From contig NZ_CP007161.1 in assembly GCF_000725285.1 (NCBI RefSeq), forward strand, positions 3,510,213 through 3,574,212: 64,000 bases of DNA, given 5' to 3'. The notes beneath the pieces are model-generated. The model was given only the letters and a program-made list of their open reading frames with translations. It was not told where the DNA came from and did not search any database. This document shows positions 8,424 to 17,818 of the stretch, one piece after another (positions within the stretch are counted from its first letter, which is position 1; every line of letters starts with the position of its first letter). The position numbers and the translations under genes were made by a program. This stretch comes from Virgibacillus sp. SK37. GTDB taxonomy: Bacteria > Bacillota > Bacilli > Bacillales > Amphibacillaceae.

Positions 8424-9332
8424 ATGAAAAATAAAGGGATTCTATTTGTTCTAATCGGTGCGTCAAGCTTTGGTTTTACACCTATTTTTGCAAAGCTTGG
8501 TTTCCAACACGGCTATACACTTGGCCAACTTAATATTATCCAAATGGTTTTATCCTGTATCCTTCTATGGGTTATTACCATATTTAAACGTTCTAATTAT
8601 AAAGGAATGACAAAAAGAAATATAATTAAAATTATGATTACAGGTTCTTTTGTAGGGCTGACGAGTGTCTTCTATTATGGAGCCATTCAGTATCTTCCCG
8701 CTTCTCTTGCAGTAATTCTTTTATTTCAGTTTGTTTGGATTGGAATTTTCTTTGAATGGATCTTCACTAAAATCAAACCAACTATTGTAACTTTGGGTGT
8801 CCTGGCGCTTATATTAACAGGTGTTTTCTTTGCTTCCAACGTAATTGGAGGTACCATTCAAAGTATGCCGATCTCCGGTCTGGTGCTTGGTTTTCTTGCG
8901 GCAATCACGTATGCAGGATTTATATTCTTTAGTGGAAAAGTAGCAGTAGATGTCGATCCATGGGTAAGGAGCTCGATCATGGTAAGTGGGTCTGTCATCT
9001 TGGTGTTGCTTATATTTATGAAAAGTATCCCTTCTGTCGTTACGTTCGCTCCTGATTTATGGTTAATTGCTGCAGGAGTCGGCTTGTTTGGGTCAGTTTT
9101 CCCACCCCTTTTCTTTGCATTAGGTGCACACTTAATTTCTGGCAGTCTTGCCAATATACTAAGCTCAGTTGAATTACCTGTCGCCATCATCTCGGCAAGC
9201 CTCATCCTTTCCGAGCATATCAGTGGCTTACAATGGATAGGTATTATAATGATCATTCTTGCTATTGTAATTAATGAATTGGGCACCTCTATAGTAAAGA
9301 AATTGAAACACAAAAAAACGTATCAGGCATAA
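8424..9332 (+). CDS. EamA/DMT-family transporter
   Basis: A 302-residue integral membrane protein with ten hydrophobic segments arranged as two EamA halves. The first begins GILFVLIGASSFGFTPIFAKLG, and the second spans the segments from about 150 to 290 (PISGLVLGFLAAITYAGF). The family exports amino acids or other metabolites. The ATG at 8424 is chosen because TTAGGAGGG ends six bases before it; an ATG at 8400 would put that site inside the gene. It converges on rlmN through a shared terminator that overlaps its own stop codon. Substrate unknown. Confidence 0.88.
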   Translation: MKNKGILFVLIGASSFGFTPIFAKLGFQHGYTLGQLNIIQMVLSCILLWVITIFKRSNYKGMTKRNIIKIMITGSFVGLTSVFYYGAIQYLPASLAVILLFQFVWIGIFFEWIFTKIKPTIVTLGVLALILTGVFFASNVIGGTIQSMPISGLVLGFLAAITYAGFIFFSGKVAVDVDPWVRSSIMVSGSVILVLLIFMKSIPSVVTFAPDLWLIAAGVGLFGSVFPPLFFALGAHLISGSLANILSSVELPVAIISASLILSEHISGLQWIGIIMIILAIVINELGTSIVKKLKHKKTYQA

Positions 9333-9347
9333 GCACTGATACGTTTT
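9315..9347. terminator. Bidirectional terminator between the EamA gene and rlmN
   Basis: A 12-bp perfect stem, AAAACGTATCAG with CTGATACGTTTT, encloses a 9-base loop. The stop codon of the EamA gene lies inside the loop. Confidence 0.85.
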
Positions 9348-9402
9348 AATTATAATTTTGATAATGTAAAAGCAAATAAACGGCTCTTAGCTCATTACAT
9401 TC

Positions 9403-10476
9403 TTATAAAGCTTTTTCCTTCTTATTCTTTTTAATTTGTTTACTTCTTAATTGTCCACATGCCGCATCAATATCTGCACCATTTTCCCAACGAACACCAC
9501 AATTTATGCCCTGAGACTTTAATGTTTCAAAAAATGCTTGAATACTTTCTGAATCACTTCGTTGGTATTGGCTATGTTCATCTACAGAGTTATATGGTAT
9601 TAAATTCACATAAGCTAAGTGTCGATGGTTTGCTAAAAGTTTAGCAAGCTGAATGGCTTCTTCTTTGTGATCATTTACATCTTTAAGCATAATGTATTCA
9701 TACGTAATTCGTCGGTTCGTCTTCTCAAGATAGTAATCAACAGAATCCATCAACTTTTCAATCGGAAAAGCCTTATTAATCTTCATGATTCTTGTACGTA
9801 GTTCATTGTTTGGAGCATGAATAGATATAGCAAGATTTACCTGGATACCAGTATCAGCAAAGTCTTTAATCTTATGGGCCAAACCACTTGTTGATACAGT
9901 GATATGTCTTGCACCTATATTAAGACCTTTGTCATCGTTAACCACATAAAGGAAATCCATCAAATTCGTAAAATTATCAAATGGCTCTCCAATTCCCATG
10001 ACAACAATATGACTTACCCGTTCGCCTTTTTCCTGTGCATCTAAGTGCTTCTGTACATTCATAATCTGCTCAACGATCTCCCCACTGGAAAGGTCGCGGC
10101 TTTTCTTCAGCAGTCCGCTTGCACAAAAAGTACAACCGATATTACAGCCTACCTGTGTCGTAACACAAACAGATAAGCCATAATTAAAGCGCATAAGCAC
10201 TGTCTCAATTAAGTTCCCATCTGCAAGTTTGAATAGGAATTTGATCGTTCCATCCTTTGATTCCTGTTTTACTTCTTGTTCCTGGGTGTGGAGGACAAAG
10301 TTTTCTTCTAATAAAGCTACTGTCTGCTTGTTTACATTTTTCATTTCCGAAAAAGCTGTAACACGCTTTTTATAAAGCCAATTCCATACCTGGTCTACGC
10401 GGAAACGTTGCTGCCCATGATCCATAAGCCAATCCGTCAACTGATCATATGTTAGTCCGTAAATGGATGGTTTCAT
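9403..10476 (-). CDS. rlmN: RlmN, 23S rRNA/tRNA adenine-C2 methyltransferase
   Basis: A 357-residue radical-SAM enzyme that methylates C2 of A2503 in 23S rRNA and of A37 in some tRNAs. The radical-SAM cluster motif is C111-x3-C115-x2-C118 in [11 protein letters not shown]. The [10 protein letters not shown] segment and the conserved C-terminal Cys in [20 protein letters not shown] are present, matching the two catalytic cysteines of the family. Length is typical. It is transcribed alone; GAGGG precedes the ATG. In this position it lacks the housekeeping neighbours (the fmt-sun-prpC cluster) seen in B. subtilis. Confidence 0.96.
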   Translation of the reverse strand: MKPSIYGLTYDQLTDWLMDHGQQRFRVDQVWNWLYKKRVTAFSEMKNVNKQTVALLEENFVLHTQEQEVKQESKDGTIKFLFKLADGNLIETVLMRFNYGLSVCVTTQVGCNIGCTFCASGLLKKSRDLSSGEIVEQIMNVQKHLDAQEKGERVSHIVVMGIGEPFDNFTNLMDFLYVVNDDKGLNIGARHITVSTSGLAHKIKDFADTGIQVNLAISIHAPNNELRTRIMKINKAFPIEKLMDSVDYYLEKTNRRITYEYIMLKDVNDHKEEAIQLAKLLANHRHLAYVNLIPYNSVDEHSQYQRSDSESIQAFFETLKSQGINCGVRWENGADIDAACGQLRSKQIKKNKKEKAL

Positions 10477-10553
10477 ATTTGTATACCCTCATTTCTATAA
10501 AAAAGCATCTTTTGTTAATAAAGTTGCTTGTTTTTCAAAAACATTCCAATATA

Positions 10554-10754
10554 TTATCTTACTATATTACTGAAATTTTGACAATAAAGCAACCCAGTTT
10601 TATTTGGTAAGTTATATACATCCCCCGTTTTAGTAAACATGCCGTCTTGCCAAACAGGTGAGCGTAATAGTGGACGTTCATTTATAAACCGAGTAACATC
10701 GTGTGGTAAAGACATGTTATATACGTGTATAAGTTCAAATACAGTGGTTTCCAA
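10554..10754 (-). CDS. Possible small hypothetical protein (weak)
   Basis: A 66-codon frame opening with TTG and no clear ribosome binding site, in the 389-base gap between rlmN and the oxidoreductase gene. The translation (FELIHVYNMSLPHDV..., ...VWQDGMFTKTGDVYNL) has a protein-like composition with few biased residues, but I do not recognise it. It could equally be chance or a remnant of a longer gene. Nothing else is visible in this gap apart from the region that must hold the divergent promoters. Confidence 0.22.
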   Translation of the reverse strand: METTVFELIHVYNMSLPHDVTRFINERPLLRSPVWQDGMFTKTGDVYNLPNKTGLLYCQNFSNIVR

Positions 10755-10865
10755 CGTATAAATGAAATAATAACTTGTTATTCCTTTTTAGGTATGTAGA
10801 ACAGAACTTCTCCTTCCTAAAAAACGAAGTAACTTTCTTTATCAATTATTACAGGAGTGATTCAA

Positions 10866-11882
10866 GTGGTTTCCATTCAACCAAAAACCTTTTATGATAT
10901 ACCTTTATCCGTACTTGATTTAGCACCAGTCAATGAAGGAACAGAGCCATCTGATTCTTTTAGAAACAGTGTTGAATTAGCGCAACATGTTGAACAGCTG
11001 GGATTTAATCGTTATTGGCTTGCAGAGCATCATAATATGCCAGGGATTGCCAGTTCTGCAACATCTGTCATTATGGGGCATATTGCAGAAAAGACAAGCC
11101 ATATACGGGTCGGAGCTGGTGGCATTATGCTCCCCAATCATGCGACACTTGTCATTGCGGAACAATTTGGGACACTAGAATCTTTATACCCGGAAAGAAT
11201 CGATCTGGGGCTCGGTCGCGCACCTGGAAGCGACCAAGCAACAGCTTATGCATTGCGTCGAACACTAAACATGTCTGTAGAAGATTTCCCAATGCAAGTC
11301 ACTGAGTTGCAGGATTATTTCTCTGACAATCCTATTTCTCGGGTAAAAGCTGTCCCGGGGCAAGGCCTTTCCATTCCTATTTGGCTGCTTGGTTCAAGTG
11401 ATTTTAGTGCTCGACTTGCTGCAAAGAAGGGGCTCCGTTTTTCCTTTGCAAGCCATTTTGCTCCAGCCTATACTGTGCCTGCATTAAATCTATACCGTGA
11501 AAATTTCCAACCATCCGAGGAACTGGAAAAACCTTATGCGATGGTAGGAGTGAATGTAATTGCTGCAGATACGGATGAGCACGCTCAATTTATTGCAACC
11601 TCTCTTCAGCAACAGTTCTTGAATTTGCGTAGAGGGCGGCCAACGAAGCTTCAACCACCTATTCAGGATATAGAAAAACACTGGACACCGATGGAATTAG
11701 CAGCAATTAAGCAATCTCTTGATCCCCGTTCCACCATTATAGGTAATAAAGAAAAAGTAAGAGAAGGTTTAGAAAGTTTTATAGCAGAAACACAGGCAGA
11801 CGAAGTAATTATTAGTTCTCAAATTTATAATCAAACCGACCGTTTACGCTCCTATGAAATTATAGGGGAATTGATGGACTAG
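10866..11882 (+). CDS. LLM-class flavin-dependent oxidoreductase (luciferase-like)
   Basis: A 338-residue alpha/beta-barrel monooxygenase of the bacterial luciferase-like superfamily, which uses FMNH2 to oxidise an organic substrate. Family features: [12 protein letters not shown] at the N-terminus, [26 protein letters not shown] near 50-70, [41 protein letters not shown] near 90-130, and [17 protein letters not shown] near 175. A GTG start at 10866 lies eight bases after ACAGGAG; an earlier GTG at 10857 overlaps that site. The gene is monocistronic and ends in a shared terminator. Substrate unknown. Confidence 0.9.
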   Translation: MVSIQPKTFYDIPLSVLDLAPVNEGTEPSDSFRNSVELAQHVEQLGFNRYWLAEHHNMPGIASSATSVIMGHIAEKTSHIRVGAGGIMLPNHATLVIAEQFGTLESLYPERIDLGLGRAPGSDQATAYALRRTLNMSVEDFPMQVTELQDYFSDNPISRVKAVPGQGLSIPIWLLGSSDFSARLAAKKGLRFSFASHFAPAYTVPALNLYRENFQPSEELEKPYAMVGVNVIAADTDEHAQFIATSLQQQFLNLRRGRPTKLQPPIQDIEKHWTPMELAAIKQSLDPRSTIIGNKEKVREGLESFIAETQADEVIISSQIYNQTDRLRSYEIIGELMD

Positions 11883-11892
11883 ACAGAAAAGC

Positions 11893-11928
11893 AAAACCGC
11901 CTCTCCTTTTATTAGGCAGGCGGTTTTT
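11893..11928. terminator. Bidirectional terminator, oxidoreductase gene / wrbA-like gene
   Basis: A 10-bp stem, AAAACCGCCT with AGGCGGTTTT, followed by TTTTT on the plus strand and by T-rich sequence on the minus strand. It separates two converging genes. Confidence 0.85.
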
Positions 11929-11934
11929 CATTTC

Positions 11935-12546
11935 CTATTCAGAGGCTGATTTTACTCGTGTTGCAATATCTATGGTTCGCTTTGTTTGATGCTTGACAGC
12001 AGCTTCTACACTTTCAATCATCTTCCCGTCTTGCCCTTGGGTAACAGAGGTTCCATATGGATTACCCCCCGCAGGATAAACTGCATCATCTGTATATCCA
12101 GGTGGAACAATTATTGCTCCCCAATGCATCATTGATGTATATAACGATAAAATAGTTGCTTCCTGTCCACCATGTGGATTACTAGCAGAGGACATCGCAC
12201 TCACAACTTTATTCACTGTTTTACCTGTTGCCCACAAGCCTCCTTGTATATCTAAGAACTGTTTCATTTGAGAAGGGATATTACCAAATCGGGTAGGAAC
12301 ACTAAAGAGGATAGCATCTGCCCATTCTATATCCTCCGATTTTGCTTCAGGTACATCGCGTGTTAATTCTACATGTTTCTCCCAGGCAGGATTGGCAGCA
12401 ATCGCTTCTTTCGGCGCCAACTCCTTTACTTTCAAGACCCTTGTCTCTGCTCCTTGATCTCTGCCAGCTTCTTCCGCCCATTTTGCCATCTGATAATTTG
12501 TTCCTGTTGAACTGTAGTATATAATTGCCAAATTAACATTTTTCAT
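11935..12546 (-). CDS. WrbA-like NAD(P)H:quinone oxidoreductase (flavodoxin fold)
   Basis: A 203-residue flavoprotein. The FMN-phosphate loop is YYSSTGTNYQMA at the N-terminus. The segments DAILFSVPTRFGNIPSQMKQFLD (about 95-115) and YTSMMHWGAIIVPPGYTD (about 150-165) are typical of the WrbA group, which reduces quinones by two electrons and so avoids semiquinone radicals. An AGAAGGTG site lies about 11 bases before the ATG. It is divergent from htpX, so both promoters share the 160-base gap. WrbA-type assignment is firm at family level. Confidence 0.88.
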   Translation of the reverse strand: MKNVNLAIIYYSSTGTNYQMAKWAEEAGRDQGAETRVLKVKELAPKEAIAANPAWEKHVELTRDVPEAKSEDIEWADAILFSVPTRFGNIPSQMKQFLDIQGGLWATGKTVNKVVSAMSSASNPHGGQEATILSLYTSMMHWGAIIVPPGYTDDAVYPAGGNPYGTSVTQGQDGKMIESVEAAVKHQTKRTIDIATRVKSASE

Positions 12547-12632
12547 GTATTTATTTACACCTTCTTTCTATAAAGATAAGCGTAGTGTATGCTCTCGATC
12601 TAAATATATACAGTCATATAACTACACTTCTG

Positions 12633-12661
12633 TTGTAAACCTCTTTGCTACTAGTTATAAT
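12633..12661 (+). promoter_or_regulatory. Sigma-A-type promoter of htpX
   Basis: TTGTAA (12633-12638), 17 bases, TATAAT (12656-12661). The -10 box is a perfect consensus. The predicted start leaves a leader of about 40 bases before the htpX ATG. Confidence 0.6.
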
Positions 12662-12708
12662 AGGATTATGTGAAATACTCACAATTATAAAATTACAAGG
12701 GTGAGAAT

Positions 12709-13587
12709 ATGGGAAAACGAATATTTTACTTTTTATTAACAAACGTTTTGGTACTGGTCACGATCAGCATTATTCTTTCACTAATTCCCGGTGGTTGGAA
12801 TTATATTGAGGATGGCGGTATCAACCCGGTATCTTTACTAATATTTAGTGCAGTAATAGGTTTTACAGGGTCATTTATCTCCCTGGCTATGTCTCGCTGG
12901 ATGGCTAAGAAAATGATGGGTGTTCGTGTTATTAATCCGGATAAGGCCATGTCTGAGGAAGAAAGAGTGGTAGTTGAAAAGGTACATCGTTTAGCACGCA
13001 CAGCAGGTCTTATGTATATGCCGGAGGTGGGAATCTATAACTCCCGTGAGGTAAATGCATTTGCTACTGGACCTACCAAAAAGCGCTCACTTGTAGCTGT
13101 CTCAAGTGGCTTGCTTCATGAAATGGATGACGATGCCATTGAAGGTGTTATCGCTCATGAAATAGCCCATATAGCTAATGGAGATATGGTTACAATGACT
13201 TTGCTCCAGGGTGTTGTTAACACATTTGTTGTATTCCTGGCTCGTGTTGTTGCATTTGCAGTTTCACGCTTTGTTAAAGAAGAAATGGCACCAATTGTAC
13301 ATTTTCTGGCGATTATTGTTTTCCAAATTATCTTCTCTATTCTTGGTAGTCTTGTTGTCTTTGCATATTCTCGACACCGAGAGTATCATGCAGATCGTGG
13401 TGGTGCAGATATAGCAGGTAAGGACAAAATGAGGCATGCTTTAGAATCATTGAAAAACTATGCCAATCGCACACAGGTGAATGAAGAGCAAACAGCCATA
13501 TCTACCCTAAAAATAAATGGAAGACGTAAATCCAGCATCTTCTCTACACATCCGGATATCGATGAGCGAATTAGAAGACTTGTATAA
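12709..13587 (+). CDS. htpX: HtpX, membrane zinc metalloprotease
   Basis: A 292-residue M48-family protease that degrades misfolded membrane proteins. Two N-terminal membrane helices are seen (residues about 5-25 and 40-60), then the zinc site HEIAH (150-154), two further membrane segments, and the third zinc ligand in [17 protein letters not shown]. The ending [14 protein letters not shown] is conserved in the family. Length is typical. AAGGGTGAG precedes the ATG. It is monocistronic, with a strong terminator just after the stop. In Bacillaceae htpX responds to membrane or heat stress; no heat-shock operator is evident here. Confidence 0.96.
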   Translation: MGKRIFYFLLTNVLVLVTISIILSLIPGGWNYIEDGGINPVSLLIFSAVIGFTGSFISLAMSRWMAKKMMGVRVINPDKAMSEEERVVVEKVHRLARTAGLMYMPEVGIYNSREVNAFATGPTKKRSLVAVSSGLLHEMDDDAIEGVIAHEIAHIANGDMVTMTLLQGVVNTFVVFLARVVAFAVSRFVKEEMAPIVHFLAIIVFQIIFSILGSLVVFAYSRHREYHADRGGADIAGKDKMRHALESLKNYANRTQVNEEQTAISTLKINGRRKSSIFSTHPDIDERIRRLV

Positions 13588-13601
13588 TTCATGTAACCCA
13601 T

Positions 13602-13630
13602 AAAAAGCCTTTCACGTGAAAGGCTTTTTT
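13602..13630 (+). terminator. Terminator of htpX
   Basis: The sequence AAAAAGCCTTTCACGTGAAAGG continues into CTTTTTT, giving a perfect palindromic stem ending in a T run. Confidence 0.88.
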
Positions 13631-13726
13631 ATTTATCTACTTTTATTATCACAGTTGGAGTAAAATGCGAACTAAAAAACTTTTAGATTTATAAAACTAA
13701 TGTTGAAAGTGGGTGGACCCATTGAT

Positions 13727-14016
13727 ATGTGCTATTGACTAAATCAAGGTATTTAAGAATTGAATAAGTAGCTCTTATCTTTAATAGCTTTGAGGCATAC
13801 AACTTAGCGAAGGGGAAATATGGAGACTCCTGCGGGAGGAGAGGCCTCGATGAGACCCCGGAACGCGGTATAAAGGTTGGAAGGCTAAAGTCGCGACGTC
13901 CTGTCGCAACGCCTTCATGACCAACATCATGTTGGCCCGAGGCTCATCAGCCGCCCGCGGAAAGCGGAATATTTCCCCGTAGCGGTGATTTACGCAGCCT
14001 CTATATTCTTAGTTAC
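13727..14016 (+). repeat. Intergenic repeat family B (copy B1, carrying an internal insert)
   Basis: Non-coding block from ATGTGCTATTGACTAAATC to about CTATATTCTTAGTTAC. Its reverse complement matches 19455-19694 over nearly the whole length, including TAGCGAAGGGGAAATATG, GACTCCTGCGGGA and CGCCCGCGGAAAGCGGAA. About 70 bases around 13867-13940 are missing from the other copy; part of that insert recurs in repeat A1. The bases just before B1 (13650-13726, ending CCCATTGAT) resemble the left flank of A1. With the htpX terminator this accounts for the 500-base gap. Confidence 0.78.
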
Positions 14017-14091
14017 TTCGGAGTTTATCTAAAATTCGCCTATATAGCTATTCTGATTCACTTTATTTTTACAATAAATGTAAATAACGAA

Positions 14092-14877
14092 TCAGTATAA
14101 ATCAGGGACGCGACAGGAAAAGATGGGAACGTCTTTTCGAAATTTAGCAACTGCACTTATATCAAGTGTTTCTACAATCGTCTCTACTTCTGTGTCACTA
14201 CCTGTTTTCAAGCAATTTCCCCATGGATCAATGACCATTGAATTACCTGCGAAATCCACACCATTGTACTCACCAACACGATTACAAGCAACGATATAGA
14301 TTTGATTTTCTATTGCCCGGGCAATTAAAAGAGATTTCCAGTGGTTTTTCCTTGCAGTCGGCCATTCTGCTACTACATATACAATCTTTGCACCTTCTAA
14401 AGATAAGCTGCGAGTTAGTTCAGGGAAACGAAGGTCAAAACAAATAATTAATCCAGCTTTCACTCCATCCAATTCGAACACTTGAACTTTCTCTTTACCA
14501 CCAGTCAAATATCTAGGCTCATCCAACATAGGAACTAAGTGAATTTTATCGTAGCGGTATACAACATCACCACTTCTATCAACGGTTACACTTGTATTAT
14601 AAAACTCGCCGTCTTTCTTATTAGCAAAGGAACCACCAATAATATTGACTTCATAAGTAATTGCCGTTTTTTTCAAAAATTCTGTAATTGGTTCTCCATT
14701 TGTCTCTGCTACAACTTCCAGATCAGGGAGTGTATAGCCCGTAGTCCACATTTCCGGTAGTACAACAGCATCAGGCTTCTCTTCTCTCATTGTATGTCCC
14801 AACCATTCAGCTACTTTTTTCTTGTTTGCTCGCGGATCTCCGGGGACGATATCCATCTGATAAATTGCATGCTTCAC
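14092..14877 (-). CDS. Nitrilase-superfamily carbon-nitrogen hydrolase
   Basis: A 261-residue hydrolase with the Glu-Lys-Cys catalytic triad of the superfamily: Glu in VVLPEMWTTGY (near 45), Lys in YRYDKIHLVP (near 110), Cys in GLIICFDLRFPEL (near 145). It most resembles omega-amidase/MtnU-type enzymes that deaminate 2-oxo acid amides. The GTG at 14877 is chosen because GGGAGGG ends seven bases upstream; a longer frame to 14943 would overlap desR. It begins 25 bases after desR on the same strand, so it may be co-transcribed with desKR. No functional link to membrane desaturation is known to me. Confidence 0.88.
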   Translation of the reverse strand: MKHAIYQMDIVPGDPRANKKKVAEWLGHTMREEKPDAVVLPEMWTTGYTLPDLEVVAETNGEPITEFLKKTAITYEVNIIGGSFANKKDGEFYNTSVTVDRSGDVVYRYDKIHLVPMLDEPRYLTGGKEKVQVFELDGVKAGLIICFDLRFPELTRSLSLEGAKIVYVVAEWPTARKNHWKSLLIARAIENQIYIVACNRVGEYNGVDFAGNSMVIDPWGNCLKTGSDTEVETIVETLDISAVAKFRKDVPIFSCRVPDLY

Positions 14878-14902
14878 TATAAGTCCCTCCCATAATGTTA
14901 TA

Positions 14903-15499
14903 TTATAGCCAGCCATTCTCCTTGAATTTGGAAATCGCTTCAATACGATTTCCTACTTCCAATTTTTCAAGAATAACAGATACGTAGTTTCTTACCGTTC
15001 CATTTGTGATGGCTAGCTTCTTAGCAATTTCTTTCGTGTTTTTTCCCTCAGCAATTAGTTTTATTACTTGTGTTTCTCTATCGGTAAGCGGATTTTCATC
15101 GCTGTAAACCATATCTACTAATTCAGGTGAGTAGATCCGTCGCCCTTCCATAATCTGGCGGATGGATGTCGCTAATTCATCGCTTGGGCTGTCTTTTAAT
15201 AAATAACCACTAACGCCTGCATTTCTAGCCCTTTCAAAATAGCCCCTTCTTGCAAAAGTAGTTAATATAATTACTCTACAATCCACTGCTTTTAACTCTT
15301 CTGCAGCTTCCAGGCCACTTTTCAGAGGCATCTCAATATCCATTATACATATATCCGGTTTTTTGAGATCTACCAGATCAAGAACCTCTTCCCCATTCTT
15401 TGCCATCCCAACTACTTCCATATCCTCTTCAAGGTTCAATAGAGACCCTAAAGCTCCAAGCAGAAGTCCCTGGTCTTCTGCTATTACTATGCGAATCAT
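14903..15499 (-). CDS. desR: DesR, response regulator of membrane lipid fluidity
   Basis: A 198-residue NarL/LuxR-type regulator. The receiver domain (1-120) has acidic residues IAEDQ and the phospho-acceptor Asp54 in CIMDIEMP, the same position as in B. subtilis DesR. The output domain (135-198) is a LuxR helix-turn-helix, NPLTDRETQVIKLIAEGKNTKEIAKKLAITNGTVRNYV. Its ATG overlaps the desK stop by 4 bp, so they are translationally coupled. Phosphorylated DesR activates des in response to cold-rigidified membrane. Two dyads suitable for DesR lie upstream of des here. Confidence 0.94.
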   Translation of the reverse strand: MIRIVIAEDQGLLLGALGSLLNLEEDMEVVGMAKNGEEVLDLVDLKKPDICIMDIEMPLKSGLEAAEELKAVDCRVIILTTFARRGYFERARNAGVSGYLLKDSPSDELATSIRQIMEGRRIYSPELVDMVYSDENPLTDRETQVIKLIAEGKNTKEIAKKLAITNGTVRNYVSVILEKLEVGNRIEAISKFKENGWL

Positions 15500-16629
15500 T
15501 CTTCTTCCTCCTTTGACTGTTGGATAATGTTAGGTACACTAATTTCTAAAGTAGTACCGTTAGCAGGGATGATTTCCAGGCTGCCGTTCACAAACTCAAG
15601 TCTTTCTTTCATTCCACGTAATCCATGTCCCTTAAAGATATTTATGTTTCCCTTCGTTCCAATACCATTATCCTTAACAAGAACAATTAATTCACTTGAG
15701 CCCTCTTTTATATGGATATGACATTTGGAGGCTTGACTATGCTTAACAATATTTGTTGCAGCTTCTTTTAAACACATGCTCACTACATTTTGCACCAGTA
15801 ATGGAATCTCTTTTAATTCTGACTCTCCTGTAAAGTGAAATTCCACCTCTGCTGTTTCCATTACTTGCTGTATGCGCAGTAACTCTTCTTTGAGTGAAGT
15901 TGTTTTCATATTAGATACCATCTCACGAACCTCTTTTAATGCTGTTCGTGCAGTTGAGTGAATATCATCTAGTTCTTTTTTCGCTTTATCTAGCTCTACA
16001 TACACGAGTTTCCCAGCCAAATCACTCTTAAGTCCAATTAATGAGAGTTTCTGACCAAGCGTGTCATGTAGGTCTCTCGCAATACGCTGACGTTCTTCAT
16101 ATACCAACAGCTTAGAGATTTTCTGGTTAGCGCTGTCCAGCTGTAGCTGCAATCTTTCTGTTTTATTTCGTACATATAAATTAATAGGTAAAAGAATAAC
16201 ACCGATAATACTAATAACTACAAAAGGAAACTGTGCTAGGAATAGCGGGTTCTGATTGTAAAAACTCACACCCGCCGCACAAACCGTTGTTATTATATTC
16301 ACTACATATAACGTTATAAAGCCGGCCTTGCTTTGTATATTACCAATAAAAAAGGCAAGGAATAAGGCGAAATAAATATATCCAAACAATAAGGTCATTC
16401 CAATACTGATAGCCATTTCAATTCCGACAGAAACATATACCGTCCAGCCTTTTTTTATAAAAGATAGACGATATGTCGCAAAGAAAAGAATAATTAGAAT
16501 AACACCAATTATTATTTCAACAGTGGATGTTGAACGAAAAATAAAATAAGAGGGCAGGATACAAAACGCTATCCAGGCAAAAGCACTAAGTCCTGTATTC
16601 TTAGGAATAATATGAAACCAATTCTGCAT
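15496..16629 (-). CDS. desK: DesK, thermosensor histidine kinase
   Basis: A 377-residue membrane kinase. Four to five membrane helices occupy residues 15-155. A two-helix linker leads to the phospho-acceptor His188 in ERQRIARDLHDTLGQKL, the same residue number as in B. subtilis DesK. The HATPase_c domain holds EAATNIVKHSQAS and GHGLRGMKERL. DesK senses membrane thickness and switches between phosphatase and kinase of DesR. It follows des on the same strand, separated by a hairpin terminator, so it is probably both read through from des and expressed from a weaker promoter. Confidence 0.94.
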   Translation of the reverse strand: MQNWFHIIPKNTGLSAFAWIAFCILPSYFIFRSTSTVEIIIGVILIILFFATYRLSFIKKGWTVYVSVGIEMAISIGMTLLFGYIYFALFLAFFIGNIQSKAGFITLYVVNIITTVCAAGVSFYNQNPLFLAQFPFVVISIIGVILLPINLYVRNKTERLQLQLDSANQKISKLLVYEERQRIARDLHDTLGQKLSLIGLKSDLAGKLVYVELDKAKKELDDIHSTARTALKEVREMVSNMKTTSLKEELLRIQQVMETAEVEFHFTGESELKEIPLLVQNVVSMCLKEAATNIVKHSQASKCHIHIKEGSSELIVLVKDNGIGTKGNINIFKGHGLRGMKERLEFVNGSLEIIPANGTTLEISVPNIIQQSKEEEE

Positions 16630-16684
16630 ATATCATCTTTAACCTTTCCAGCCATATTCACTTTCCAGCTTTTGTACAGTATAC

Positions 16685-16713
16685 CAAAAACCCCACTACC
16701 TTACATAGTGGGG
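16685..16713 (-). terminator. Intercistronic terminator between des and desK
   Basis: On the minus strand the stem CCCCACTA/TAGTGGGG (16691-16698 with 16706-16713) is followed by TTTTT. It lies 13 bases after the des stop and would make desKR expression lower than des. Confidence 0.78.
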
Positions 16714-16726
16714 TAAACAAAAGCCA

Positions 16727-17779
16727 TTACTTTTCTGGAATGCTTGGTCTTTGTGGATTAAGTTGAATGGAAAGTTTTCTTTTTTTAATGAGACTCTTCA
16801 CTTCTTTGAATGTAACAAACGACCTTGTCGCTTCATCATACAGACGAAATCGTATGGATTTAAGGCTTGTCGCTAATGTAATCGTAGTAGCCTTTTGTAA
16901 TGGAGGTGTGGATTCATGTGCTTTTTCCAAATGATAGTTAGGCACCCTTGGGCTTAGATGGTGCACATGATGAAATCCGATACTCCCCGTCAACCATTGC
17001 ATGACCTTTGGCAACTTGTAGTAAGAGCTGCCATCAACTGCTGCTTTCACAAAATCCCATTCGTCCTCATTTTCGAAATAGGAATCTTCAAATTGATGTT
17101 GGACATAAAATAACCAGATCCCTAATGCTCCCGATACAAATAAGATAGGAAGTTGGATAATTAGAAATGCCTGCCATCCTACCAGCCATATTAAAAGAGC
17201 ATAAATAACAACAATCGAGACGTTAATTAAATACGTATTAATACGTTCCTTTCGTTTTGCCCCTTTTCGATTAAATCTGTTAGACAGGAGGAAAAGATAC
17301 AGAGGGCCAAACCCGAACATGATAATAGGATTACGATAAAGTCGATAGGCAAGTCTCTCCCAAACGGAAGCTTGGACATATTCCTCTACTGTCATTACCC
17401 AGACATCGCCGGTTCCGCGTTTATCCAAATTACCACTGGTAGCATGATGAATTGCATGACTTCTCTTCCATTTTTCAAATGCAAAGAGAGTGATAATACC
17501 TGTTATTGTTCCAACAATTCGATTTGCTTTACTGCTTTTAAAGAATGAACCGTGCGTACAGTCATGAAAAATAATGAAAATCCGGATGACAAAGCCTGCA
17601 GCAATTACAGATAATGCCACTGATAGCCATATGGAAAGAGATAGACTTTGATATGCCAAGAACCAAAGCAGAAAAAACGGCAGAATTGTATTTATCAACT
17701 GCATAATACTTGCCTTCATATCTGAATTTGCAAAAGATGCAACACTTTTTCTTAATTGTGCTTGTTTTTGTCTACTCAT
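16727..17779 (-). CDS. des: Des, membrane fatty acid desaturase
   Basis: A 350-residue membrane di-iron desaturase that introduces a cis double bond (delta-5 in B. subtilis) into acyl chains of membrane phospholipids. All three His boxes are present: HDCTH (72-76), HAIHH (108-112) and HHVHH (270-274). Hydrophobic segments lie near 30-70, 90-105, 185-225. TAGGAGG lies six bases before the ATG. It is the first gene of the des-desK-desR cluster, and its upstream region has a good promoter with two adjoining dyads. Function is inferred with confidence from the full three-gene arrangement. Confidence 0.95.
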   Translation of the reverse strand: MSRQKQAQLRKSVASFANSDMKASIMQLINTILPFFLLWFLAYQSLSLSIWLSVALSVIAAGFVIRIFIIFHDCTHGSFFKSSKANRIVGTITGIITLFAFEKWKRSHAIHHATSGNLDKRGTGDVWVMTVEEYVQASVWERLAYRLYRNPIIMFGFGPLYLFLLSNRFNRKGAKRKERINTYLINVSIVVIYALLIWLVGWQAFLIIQLPILFVSGALGIWLFYVQHQFEDSYFENEDEWDFVKAAVDGSSYYKLPKVMQWLTGSIGFHHVHHLSPRVPNYHLEKAHESTPPLQKATTITLATSLKSIRFRLYDEATRSFVTFKEVKSLIKKRKLSIQLNPQRPSIPEK

Positions 17780-17818
17780 AATTACCTCCTAATATAGAGA
17801 AAACGTTCTATTTTACTT

